From Arthrobacter sp. Soil782 (GTDB lineage Bacteria; Actinomycetota; Actinomycetes; Actinomycetales; Micrococcaceae): a DNA stretch of 64,000 nt. Positions 50,353 to 57,118 of the stretch are shown here, piece by piece; within the stretch, counting starts at the first letter, position 1; every line of letters begins with the position of its first letter. The translations under genes were made by a program, and so were the position numbers. Where the stretch lies: the NCBI RefSeq assembly GCF_001428435.1, contig NZ_LMSO01000001.1:657656-721655 (forward strand), given 5' to 3'. The notes beneath the pieces are model-generated. The model saw only the letters and a list, made by a program, of their open reading frames with translations. It made no database searches and was not told the DNA's origin.

Positions 50353-51515
50353 AGCGTGATCTCCGGGATGTCGAGGGTGCGGCGCTCAGCGGAGGACTGC
50401 AGGCCGAGCTCCGCGAGCTGGACGCCGCGGGCTGCGGACAGCAAACCGAAGCGGTGCTCGCGGCCGGCGGAGACGTCGCGGAGGAACTCTTCCCACTGCA
50501 GCTTGAAGCCGTTATCCAGCTCGGCGTTCGCGGGTACTTCCTGCCACTGGTCACGGAAGGACTCCGTGACGGGCAGGTCCGGGTTCCACACCGGCTTGGG
50601 GGTGTGGGCTCGCTGCTGGGCAACGCACTTGTTGAGCCCGGCGACGGCTGAGCCGTGTGTGCCGTCGATCTGGAACTCAACCAGTTCGTCCCGGTAGACG
50701 CGGACAGCCCAGGAGGAGTTGATCTGCGCAAGCACAGGATCCCCCGCAGGTGTCTCCAGTTCGAAGATTCCGTACGCGGCGTCGTCGGCGGTTGCCTTGT
50801 ATTCCTTGCCCTGCTCATCCCAGCGGGCGGGGATGTGGGTGACGGTGTTGGCGTTGACGGTCTTGACCTTGCCGATGATGCCCTCGAGCACGTAGTTCCA
50901 GTGGCAGAACATGTCCGTGGTCATGCCGCCGCCGTCTTCCTTGCGGTAGTTCCACGAGGGGCGCTGGGCCGCCTGGTGGTCACCCTCGAAGACCCAGTAG
51001 CCGAACTCGCCGCGCAGGGAGAGGATACGGCCGAAGAAGCCTTCATCCACCAGGCGGCGCAGCTTCACCAGACCGGGCAGGTACAGCTTGTCGTGGACAA
51101 CGCCGGCGGTAACCCCGGCTTCCTGGGCGATCTGCGCCAGCTCTACGGCCTCGGCGAGGGTCTCCGCCGTGGGCTTCTCGGTGTAGATGTGTTTGCCGGC
51201 GGCCATGGCCTTCTTGAGGGTCGCGGCGCGCAGCGAGGTCATGGAGGCATCGAAAACGACATCAACGGTGGGGTCCGCAATGATCCCGTCCAGGTCCGTG
51301 GTCCAGTGCTCAACCTTGTGCTGCTGGGCCAGGTCGCGGATCTTCGCTTCGTTGCGTCCTACGAGGATGGGCTCAACCTGCACCTTTGACCCGTCCGCAA
51401 GGGTGACGCCACCCTGCTCGCGGATGGGCAGGATCGAGCGCAGCAGGTGCTGCCGGTACCCCATCCGGCCGGTGATGCCATTCATCGCGATGCGGATGGT
51501 CTTGGTCTCAGTCAC
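50349..51515 (-). CDS. Gfo/Idh/MocA-family sugar oxidoreductase
   Basis: 388 residues from the GTG at 51515, with GGGAG 5 nt upstream. The N-terminal Rossmann fold begins IRIAMNGITGRMGYRQHL and the family EKP motif is in GKHIYTEKPTAETLAEAVEL. The catalytic region DGGGMTTDMFCHWNYVLEGI matches the Lys/Asp/His set of the family. It oxidises or reduces a sugar hydroxyl with NAD(P). First gene of the operon, directly behind a strong promoter with a LacI-type operator. Confidence 0.9.
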   Translation of the reverse strand: MTETKTIRIAMNGITGRMGYRQHLLRSILPIREQGGVTLADGSKVQVEPILVGRNEAKIRDLAQQHKVEHWTTDLDGIIADPTVDVVFDASMTSLRAATLKKAMAAGKHIYTEKPTAETLAEAVELAQIAQEAGVTAGVVHDKLYLPGLVKLRRLVDEGFFGRILSLRGEFGYWVFEGDHQAAQRPSWNYRKEDGGGMTTDMFCHWNYVLEGIIGKVKTVNANTVTHIPARWDEQGKEYKATADDAAYGIFELETPAGDPVLAQINSSWAVRVYRDELVEFQIDGTHGSAVAGLNKCVAQQRAHTPKPVWNPDLPVTESFRDQWQEVPANAELDNGFKLQWEEFLRDVSAGREHRFGLLSAARGVQLAELGLQSSAERRTLDIPEITL

Positions 51516-51544
51516 GTTTACTCCCGAAGAGGAAAGAATGTTGA

Positions 51545-51560
51545 TGGAAAGCGCTTTCCA
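51545..51560. promoter_or_regulatory. LacI-type operator TGGAAAGCGCTTTCCA
   Basis: A perfect 16-bp palindrome with the central CG typical of LacI/GalR-family operators. It sits directly after the -10 of the sugar-operon promoter, covering the likely transcription start, so binding would block transcription. The lacI-type gene begins 117 bp away on the other strand. Confidence 0.88.
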
Positions 51561-51589
51561 ATATAGGGTAGTGATCGAGACCACGTCAA
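51560..51589 (-). promoter_or_regulatory. Sigma-70-type promoter of the Gfo/Idh-DUF993-isomerase operon
   Basis: TTGACG (51589-51584) and TATATT (51565-51560) are separated by 18 bp on the minus strand. This is one of the best consensus promoters in the window. The transcription start would fall inside the LacI operator. Confidence 0.8.
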
Positions 51590-51676
51590 CCCCTCCCCGC
51601 TGAGTGAGCTTCCGACCGCACCAGAGGTCGCTATCCACGCAGGCAGCGGAAGGCAGAAACCATTCGAAGGAGCCCG

Positions 51677-52678
51677 GTGGCCGCTGTAACCCTGTCCGGT
51701 GTGGCCAGCCATGCCGGAGTTTCCCTGGCCACGGCATCCCGCGTGCTGAACGGCTCCTCCCGGCGTCCGGCGGAGGAGATCGCCGAACGGGTCCGCGCCG
51801 CCGCTCTCGAACTCGGGTACGTACCCAACGCGCAGGCCCAGGCCCTCGCGCGCTCCTCCACCGGCCTGGTTGGCCTCGTTGTGCACGACATCTCAGACCC
51901 CTACTTCTCCTCCATTGCCCGCGGCGTCCAGCACGCGGCGCGGCACTATCGGCGCCAGGTCCTGCTGGCCAGCACCGATCCTTCGGAAAGCGCGGAGCAC
52001 GACGCCGTCAGCGCCTTCGCCTCCCATCGCACCGATGCCATCATCCTGGCCGGCTCCCGCCGCGCACAGGCAGATCCCGAGCTTGAGCACGAGCTGGCCC
52101 GGTACCAGCAGAACGGCGGGCGCGTCGTGACCATCGGCGGCTCCCCCGGCTCTGGACTGACCGTACCGGTGGGCAATGCCGACGGCGCGGCGGACCTCGT
52201 AGCTTCACTCGTCTCGCTTGGAGTCACGCGGTTCGCCATCCTGGCCGGGCCCACCGAACTGAATACCGCACGGGACCGCGTCTCCGGCTTCACCCGCGCA
52301 CTGAAGGCAGCAGGGCTGGAGCCTGCCGCCGTCGTCGTCAGTGGGTTCGACCGTGAGGGCGGCTTCGACGCCGCACAACGCTGCTGGGACCAACTTAAGG
52401 GGGAACGCGGCGTCTGCCTGCTGGCGGTGAATGACGTGATGGCAATCGGCGCGATCGCCGGCCTGCGCGCCCTGGGCGTTTCGGTCCCCGCGGATGCCCT
52501 GGTGACCGGCTTCGATGACATCCCTACCCTGCGCGACTACTTCCCCGCGCTGACCACCGTGCACCTACCTCTCGAGCAGCTGGGTGAAGAGGCGGCGAAC
52601 CTTGCACTGGATCCTGACAAGGCGCCTCCAGCACCGATCCCCGGAGAAGTCATCATCCGCGAATCCGCAGGAGCTTAG
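51677..52678 (+). CDS. LacI family transcriptional regulator
   Basis: 333 residues from the GTG at 51677. The N-terminal helix-turn-helix is VTLSGVASHAGVSLATASRV with the hinge YVPNAQAQALARSS. The periplasmic-binding-like effector domain follows (GLVVHDISDPYFSSIARGVQ; VTGFDDIPTLRDYFPALTTV). It is divergent from the Gfo/Idh operon and almost certainly represses it through the palindrome at 51545. The ligand is presumably the sugar degraded by that operon. The glycerate kinase gene follows 9 nt later. Confidence 0.92.
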   Translation: MAAVTLSGVASHAGVSLATASRVLNGSSRRPAEEIAERVRAAALELGYVPNAQAQALARSSTGLVGLVVHDISDPYFSSIARGVQHAARHYRRQVLLASTDPSESAEHDAVSAFASHRTDAIILAGSRRAQADPELEHELARYQQNGGRVVTIGGSPGSGLTVPVGNADGAADLVASLVSLGVTRFAILAGPTELNTARDRVSGFTRALKAAGLEPAAVVVSGFDREGGFDAAQRCWDQLKGERGVCLLAVNDVMAIGAIAGLRALGVSVPADALVTGFDDIPTLRDYFPALTTVHLPLEQLGEEAANLALDPDKAPPAPIPGEVIIRESAGA

Positions 52679-52687
52679 CCCGGCGCC

Positions 52688-53815
52688 ATGAGAATCCTGA
52701 TAGCACCGGACAAATTCAAGGGCACGCTGACCGGAGCCGAAGCCGCCGAAGCGATGGCCGCCGGCGTCCGCCGCGTACTGCCGGATGCGCGCCTCACCCT
52801 GCAGCCCATCGCGGACGGCGGTGAGGGAACCCTCGAGGCCGTCCTCGCTGCCGGAGGCGACAGGCGGCAGACCAGGGTCCGCGGACCGCTGGCCGACTGG
52901 GTGGACGCCCCCTGGGCGCTCACCGGTTCCACTGCCGTTATCGAGACGGCCCGTGCAAGTGGGCTCGAGTTCATCACGCCCAGCGAAACCACGGCCGCTT
53001 CGGCCCACTGCTACGGCAGCGGTGAGCTGCTGACTGCTGCTCTCGATGCCGGCGCCACGGAGATTGTGCTGGGCGTGGGCGGGTCGGCGATGACCGACGG
53101 CGGCTCGGGCGCCCTGCGTGCCCTGGGGGCGAAAATCCTTGACGACGACGGCGGGGAACTTCCGCTGGGCGGGCTGGCCCTGGCACGCGCGGCGGCCCTG
53201 GACCTCTCCGGCCTGGATCCCCGTCTTTACCGTGTCCGGCTGCGGATCGCGGTCGACGTACAGAATCCGCTCTTCGGGCCCGACGGCGCTGCGCACGTGT
53301 TCGGCGCGCAGAAGGGAGCCGACGCCGGCCTCCGCGCGGAGCTCGACGCCGCACTGACCCGGTGGGCACAACTTTTGGAAAACACCACGGGGGTTGACGT
53401 TCAGCAGCCCGGCGCAGGAGCCGCCGGCGGGTTCCCTGCCGCCTTCCTGGCTTGCTCGAAAGCCTCGCTGGAGCCCGGCTTCGAGCTGGTTGCCGGCCTC
53501 ACCGGGCTGGACGAAAAGCTCGCTCACGCTGATGTGGTGCTCACCGGTGAAGGTTCACTCGACGCGCAATCGCAATTCGGAAAGGCTCCGCTCGGGTTGG
53601 CGGACCGCGCACGGGATCTCGGCCTGCCGGTGCTTGCTGTTGCCGGGCGCATCACGCTGTCCGACGCCGATCTGGCAGCCCACGGAGTAGTGCAGGCTCG
53701 TAGTTTGGCGGACACCGCCCCTTCGATTGCGGCCGCCATGGAGGGCGCAGCAGGGTACGCGGCTGACGCTTCCGAAGCTGTCCTGAGGGCACTCCTCTCA
53801 ATTCCTGAGGCTTGA
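52688..53815 (+). CDS. glxK: Glycerate kinase
   Basis: 375 residues, GLXK family type I. Characteristic parts: ILIAPDKFKGTLTGAEAAEA at the start, PIADGGEGTLEAVL, EIVLGVGGSAMTDGGSGALR, and VLTGEGSLDAQSQFGKAPLG. It phosphorylates D-glycerate. It lies 9 nt after the lacI-type gene, so the two are co-transcribed; glycerate may be an end product of the neighbouring sugar pathway. Confidence 0.92.
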   Translation: MRILIAPDKFKGTLTGAEAAEAMAAGVRRVLPDARLTLQPIADGGEGTLEAVLAAGGDRRQTRVRGPLADWVDAPWALTGSTAVIETARASGLEFITPSETTAASAHCYGSGELLTAALDAGATEIVLGVGGSAMTDGGSGALRALGAKILDDDGGELPLGGLALARAAALDLSGLDPRLYRVRLRIAVDVQNPLFGPDGAAHVFGAQKGADAGLRAELDAALTRWAQLLENTTGVDVQQPGAGAAGGFPAAFLACSKASLEPGFELVAGLTGLDEKLAHADVVLTGEGSLDAQSQFGKAPLGLADRARDLGLPVLAVAGRITLSDADLAAHGVVQARSLADTAPSIAAAMEGAAGYAADASEAVLRALLSIPEA

Positions 53816-53853
53816 CAGCTACCTTTCCCGCCCTGCACGGTTGATTCCATAGC

Positions 53854-53875
53854 AATCATAAGTAAGCTGATGATT
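53854..53875. promoter_or_regulatory. Candidate MarR operator (AATCAT-N10-ATGATT)
   Basis: A 6-bp inverted repeat with a 10-nt spacer in an AT-rich stretch 38-59 bp before the MarR gene at 53913. MarR proteins usually bind such sites next to their own gene. Confidence 0.45.
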
Positions 53876-53912
53876 AGATGGATAAATGAATCGACAGGGA
53901 AGGTGACAGCGC

Positions 53913-54377
53913 ATGCCCGATCTTTCAGCCTGGTCGACAGGCCGGCTTCTCACGACAGCAGCGCGGCTCGTTGAGCAATCGTGGAACCAACGCCTGGCTG
54001 AACTGGACGTCACCCACGCCGGGTTCACTGCCCTGGCCGTACTGGCAGGTTACGGGCCGCTCCGGCAGGCGCAGCTCGCCGAACTGGTGCATGTGCAGGC
54101 TCAGACAATTGGGAAGACTCTCAATCGGCTTGAGGCCAAGGGGCATATTGAACGCACCCGGGGGAATGACGACCGCCGCAGCCAGACAGTCCGCATCACC
54201 GGAAAAGGTCTCGCGACGTTGGAGAAGGGCCGCGACATCGAGCGCACGCTGGTATCGGATGAGGCACTGTTGTCTCCCGAGCTACGCTCGCACCTGCGAG
54301 CCGCAATTGAGGAACTGGCGGAACCCCATCGTCAGGTCCGCGGGCGGAGTGGACTCCACGCAGTGGAGGATCAGTAG
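53913..54377 (+). CDS. MarR family transcriptional regulator
   Basis: 154 residues. A winged helix-turn-helix with LAELVHVQAQTIGKTLNRLE followed by HIERTRGNDDRRSQTVRITG (wing with the D-x-R-R motif). The N-terminal STGRLLTTAARLVEQSWNQR helix is shared with the paralogue at 61742. No target gene is clear; it precedes a convergent FadR-type gene. Confidence 0.9.
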   Translation: MPDLSAWSTGRLLTTAARLVEQSWNQRLAELDVTHAGFTALAVLAGYGPLRQAQLAELVHVQAQTIGKTLNRLEAKGHIERTRGNDDRRSQTVRITGKGLATLEKGRDIERTLVSDEALLSPELRSHLRAAIEELAEPHRQVRGRSGLHAVEDQ

Positions 54378-54404
54378 GGGAAGGTCAGTAGTCAGGACCC
54401 CTCG

Positions 54405-55094
54405 TCAGGCCCCGGAGAACCCGGCCTCTTTGTAGAAGCCCTCGATATGGTTCGCCACCATCTTTGCGGCGAGTGCGCCGTCGTCGTTCCTGATCGCATT
54501 GTGGATGTCGCGATGCTCGGCGCGGAGGCGGGCGGAGGTCGCCGCCCAGTCAGGCAGGGTGCGCGTCAGGCGGAGGGTGTAGCCCTCAATGGACTCCCTG
54601 AGCGAAGACATCATGGCGCCAATCAGCACGTTGCCGGCCGCGTCAGCCAGAGCAACGTGAAAAAGCGCATCGAGACGCAGGAATTCCTTCTCATCCGGAG
54701 CTGAAGACTCCATCGCCTCGAGGAGCGCCGCCGCATTCTCCATTGCGGGCGCTGCGGGCCTGGCATGGGCTGCAGCCCAGGTTTCCAGAAGCAGGCGCGT
54801 CTGGACGATGTCCTCGATCGGTAGGTGCGAGGTCGCCATGTGCAGGCGAAGTGCGGCGCCCAGCGCGGCACCGGGATTGGCAGTAATCACCGTCCCGGCA
54901 CCCGGCCCGGAGCCGACGCCGGCCCGGACAATCCCCATTGCCTCCAGCACCCGTATCCCCTCGCGGGCCGATGCCCTGGAAATACCCAACTGTTCCGCCA
55001 CCATGCGCTCACCCGGCAGCCGGTCCCCAACGGCAAGGTGCCCGGCCGCAAGCTGTTCCTCAAGCCATGACTGAACAAGCTGATGGGTGCGCAT
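54405..55094 (-). CDS. FadR/LldR-type GntR regulator
   Basis: 229 residues from the ATG at 55094. The helix-turn-helix is [20 protein letters not shown] with the following wing [10 protein letters not shown]. The FCD domain ([48 protein letters not shown]) carries the metal-binding Asp/His set. It is divergent from an L-lactate dehydrogenase gene with two GGTC-N-GACC operators between them, as expected of an LldR-type lactate-responsive repressor. Confidence 0.9.
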   Translation of the reverse strand: MRTHQLVQSWLEEQLAAGHLAVGDRLPGERMVAEQLGISRASAREGIRVLEAMGIVRAGVGSGPGAGTVITANPGAALGAALRLHMATSHLPIEDIVQTRLLLETWAAAHARPAAPAMENAAALLEAMESSAPDEKEFLRLDALFHVALADAAGNVLIGAMMSSLRESIEGYTLRLTRTLPDWAATSARLRAEHRDIHNAIRNDDGALAAKMVANHIEGFYKEAGFSGA

Positions 55095-55112
55095 CAAACA
55101 AGGCTACCTTGC

Positions 55113-55125
55113 GTGGTCAGACCAC
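55113..55125. promoter_or_regulatory. LldR-type operator 1
   Basis: GTGGTCAGACCAC is a perfect palindrome around the central A. The GGTC-N-GACC core is the known pattern of GntR/FadR-subfamily operators (LldR, PdhR). It lies 19 bp before the regulator start, and its centre is 24 bp from that of the second operator. Confidence 0.8.
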
Positions 55126-55134
55126 ATCGGGTTA

Positions 55135-55151
55135 GTGTGGTCGGACCACAC
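55135..55151. promoter_or_regulatory. LldR-type operator 2
   Basis: GTGTGGTCGGACCACAC, a 17-bp palindrome with the same GGTC-N-GACC core, 20 bp before the lldD-like start. Two sites about two helical turns apart suggest cooperative binding by two dimers that shuts both divergent promoters. Confidence 0.82.
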
Positions 55152-55170
55152 GCCGACCCGAAGGTTTCCC

Positions 55171-56397
55171 ATGTCCTACACGCCCGAAGCGCTGAAGCGC
55201 CGGATCCCCAAAGTTGCTGATCTGGCCCCTCTGATGCAGTTCAAGAAGCCGGAGTTCAGCCAAAGTGCCCGGTTGGGGCGTGCAAACACCATCGGCGATC
55301 TTCGAGCCATCGCCAAGCGGCGCACTCCCACTGCTCCCTTCGATTACACCGACGGCGCGGCGGAAGCGGAGATCACCCTGCGGCGGGCGCGCGAAGCGTT
55401 CCTTGACCTTGAGTTCCGCCCGGGGATCCTGAGGAACGTCGAGAAGGTGGATACCTCCGTCACGGTTTTGGGCAAGGAGTCTGCGCTGCCGTTCGGCATC
55501 GCACCCACCGGCTTCACCCGCATGATGCAGTCGGAGGGAGAATACGCAGGCTCCCAGGCAGCCGAAGCCGCCGGAATCCCCTACACCCTTTCCACCATGG
55601 GAACTGCATCCATCGAGGACGTGGCGCAGGCAGCGCCGTCGGGGCGCAACTGGTTCCAGCTGTACCTCTGGACGGATCGCGAGCGCTCCATGGAGCTCAT
55701 CGAACGGGCAGCAGCGGCGGGCAATGACACGCTGATGGTCACCGTTGATACTGCGGTGGCCGGCGCCCGCCTGCGTGATGTGCGCAATGGCATGACGATC
55801 CCGCCGGCACTCACCGTCAAGACGGTCATCGACGCGTCCTACCGGCCGGCCTGGTGGTTCAACTTCCTGACTCACGAGCCGCTCGCGTTCGCCTCGCTCA
55901 ACCGATACTCGGGCACCGTCGCTGACCTGATTAACTCAATGTTCGATCCCACTCTGACCTTTGATGACCTCGACTGGCTGCGCGAAGTGTGGAAGGGCAA
56001 CCTCGTGGTCAAGGGCATTCAAACGCTCGACGACGCCAAAAAGGTGGTGGACCACGGTGCGGACGGGATTGTGCTCTCCAATCACGGCGGCCGACAACTG
56101 GACCGCGCCCCCATCCCCCTCCGGCTGCTTCCCGACGTCGCAGCCGAACTCAAAGGCAAGACGTCCATCATGCTCGATACCGGCATCATGAGCGGCGGCG
56201 ACATCGTGGCCGCTCTCGCCCTCGGTGCGGACTTCACCCTCATCGGCCGGGCATACCTGTATGGACTCATGGCCGGAGGACGGGCAGGCGTAGACCGCAC
56301 CATCACTATCCTGGCGAAGGAAATTACTCGCACCATGCAGCTGCTTGGGGTAACACGAGTAGAGGATCTAACACCGGATCACGTCCGGTTCCTTTGA
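55171..56397 (+). CDS. lldD: FMN-dependent L-lactate dehydrogenase / alpha-hydroxy-acid oxidase
   Basis: 408 residues from the ATG at 55171, with AAGG upstream. FMN-binding TIM barrel: [40 protein letters not shown], the Lys in [15 protein letters not shown], the catalytic His in [14 protein letters not shown], and [20 protein letters not shown]. It oxidises L-lactate (or another 2-hydroxyacid) to the keto acid and passes electrons to the membrane. It is repressed by the divergent FadR-type regulator, most likely until lactate binds. Confidence 0.9.
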   Translation: MSYTPEALKRRIPKVADLAPLMQFKKPEFSQSARLGRANTIGDLRAIAKRRTPTAPFDYTDGAAEAEITLRRAREAFLDLEFRPGILRNVEKVDTSVTVLGKESALPFGIAPTGFTRMMQSEGEYAGSQAAEAAGIPYTLSTMGTASIEDVAQAAPSGRNWFQLYLWTDRERSMELIERAAAAGNDTLMVTVDTAVAGARLRDVRNGMTIPPALTVKTVIDASYRPAWWFNFLTHEPLAFASLNRYSGTVADLINSMFDPTLTFDDLDWLREVWKGNLVVKGIQTLDDAKKVVDHGADGIVLSNHGGRQLDRAPIPLRLLPDVAAELKGKTSIMLDTGIMSGGDIVAALALGADFTLIGRAYLYGLMAGGRAGVDRTITILAKEITRTMQLLGVTRVEDLTPDHVRFL

Positions 56398-56402
56398 CTT
56401 CC

Positions 56403-56450
56403 TGTCGCCTGGTTGCCGCCTAATTCATTCAAAGCGGCAACCAGGCGACA
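56403..56450 (+). terminator. Hairpin after lldD
   Basis: 17-bp perfect arms (56403-56419 and 56434-56450) with a 14-nt loop, starting 6 nt after the lldD stop and followed by a short AT-rich stretch. Confidence 0.75.
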
Positions 56451-56526
56451 AATACTTTCCCGGGGCTTACTATCATGAGAGGAACTCGCGGGGCGCGGGA
56501 TCCGCGAGACCTGGGGGTCACATAAA

Positions 56527-56850
56527 ATGAAGCGACGGCGGGTGTATTATCCGTTGAAATACAGGCGTGCCCGTACGGTAATTTACGCCGTCGCGCTCTT
56601 CTGGTTGTGGACGTGGCTCGGCAGCGCAGCTTTCATCGCCAGCCTGTTCAACTCCCCCATCCACGCCATCATCGCCATGTACGCGCTCTTCACCTTCATC
56701 CTGCTCTCTCTTCCCGTTTTCCTGCTGGCTCTTGCCCAGATGGCTTTGAACCGCCCGGTTGTTCCGGCAGAGGCCGCAGTCGTTGTCCGGCTCGATCCGC
56801 GCCGAACGGGCAACTCGGAGCGTACGCACACTGCCCGCACCGCTTCCTGA
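56527..56850 (+). CDS. Small two-helix membrane protein
   Basis: 107 residues. A basic start (MKRRRVYYPLKYRRAR) precedes two hydrophobic helices (VIYAVALFWLWTWLGSAAFI; AIIAMYALFTFILLSLPVFL) and a polar tail, so both ends should be cytoplasmic. GGGGG lies upstream. The leader contains a small inverted repeat (CTCGCGG/CCGCGAG, 56485-56508). No family is recognised. Confidence 0.65.
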   Translation: MKRRRVYYPLKYRRARTVIYAVALFWLWTWLGSAAFIASLFNSPIHAIIAMYALFTFILLSLPVFLLALAQMALNRPVVPAEAAVVVRLDPRRTGNSERTHTARTAS

Positions 56851-56878
56851 TTTCATTTGCTTTTTACCTAATAATTAG

Positions 56879-56909
56879 GCTAGGCAATTATGAATTGCCT
56901 AGCATTTTT
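56879..56909 (+). terminator. Rho-independent terminator
   Basis: GCTAGGCAATT (56879-56889) and AATTGCCTAGC (56893-56903) form an 11-bp stem with a 3-nt loop, followed by ATTTTT. It is the only classical terminator with a T tract in the window and ends the small membrane protein transcript. The rest of the 268-bp gap to 57119 is AT-rich and contains the direct repeat at 56954. Confidence 0.9.
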
Positions 56910-56953
56910 AACTCACTATTCCTCTTGCGGTTATCCTGCGGGAAAACTGAGCT

Positions 56954-56971
56954 TCCTTGGACAATCCTTTG
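56954..56971. promoter_or_regulatory. 11-bp-spaced direct repeat upstream of the metalloprotease
   Basis: TCCTTGG at 56954 and TCCTTTG at 56965, 11 bp apart. On the other strand this reads AAGGATTGTCCAAGGA, matching 15 of 16 bases with the site before FG-GAP paralogue 2. It is about 150-165 bp upstream of the start at 57119, in the opposite orientation relative to the gene. Confidence 0.5.
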
Positions 56972-57118
56972 CGAATTCCCGGCGATTTACCGGAGATAGC
57001 TAAACCTATACTTGGTGCGGGGCTTTTAGGGCTGATGGTCTCGAAACAGCCCGGGCGCCGTCGTAGGGGGACACGGCGGCGCCAGCCCCACCCCACACTC
57101 GTACCACCAAGGACTTCC

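Noticed and set aside
49180-50697. A 505-codon open frame on the plus strand opposite the DUF993 and Gfo/Idh genes
   Set aside because: It is rich in Arg, Gly and Val with no family pattern, and the opposite strand encodes two clear proteins. High GC makes such long antisense frames common.
52565-53527. A 320-codon minus-strand frame opposite glycerate kinase
   Set aside because: The sense gene is an unmistakable glycerate kinase, and the antisense protein lacks any recognisable domain.
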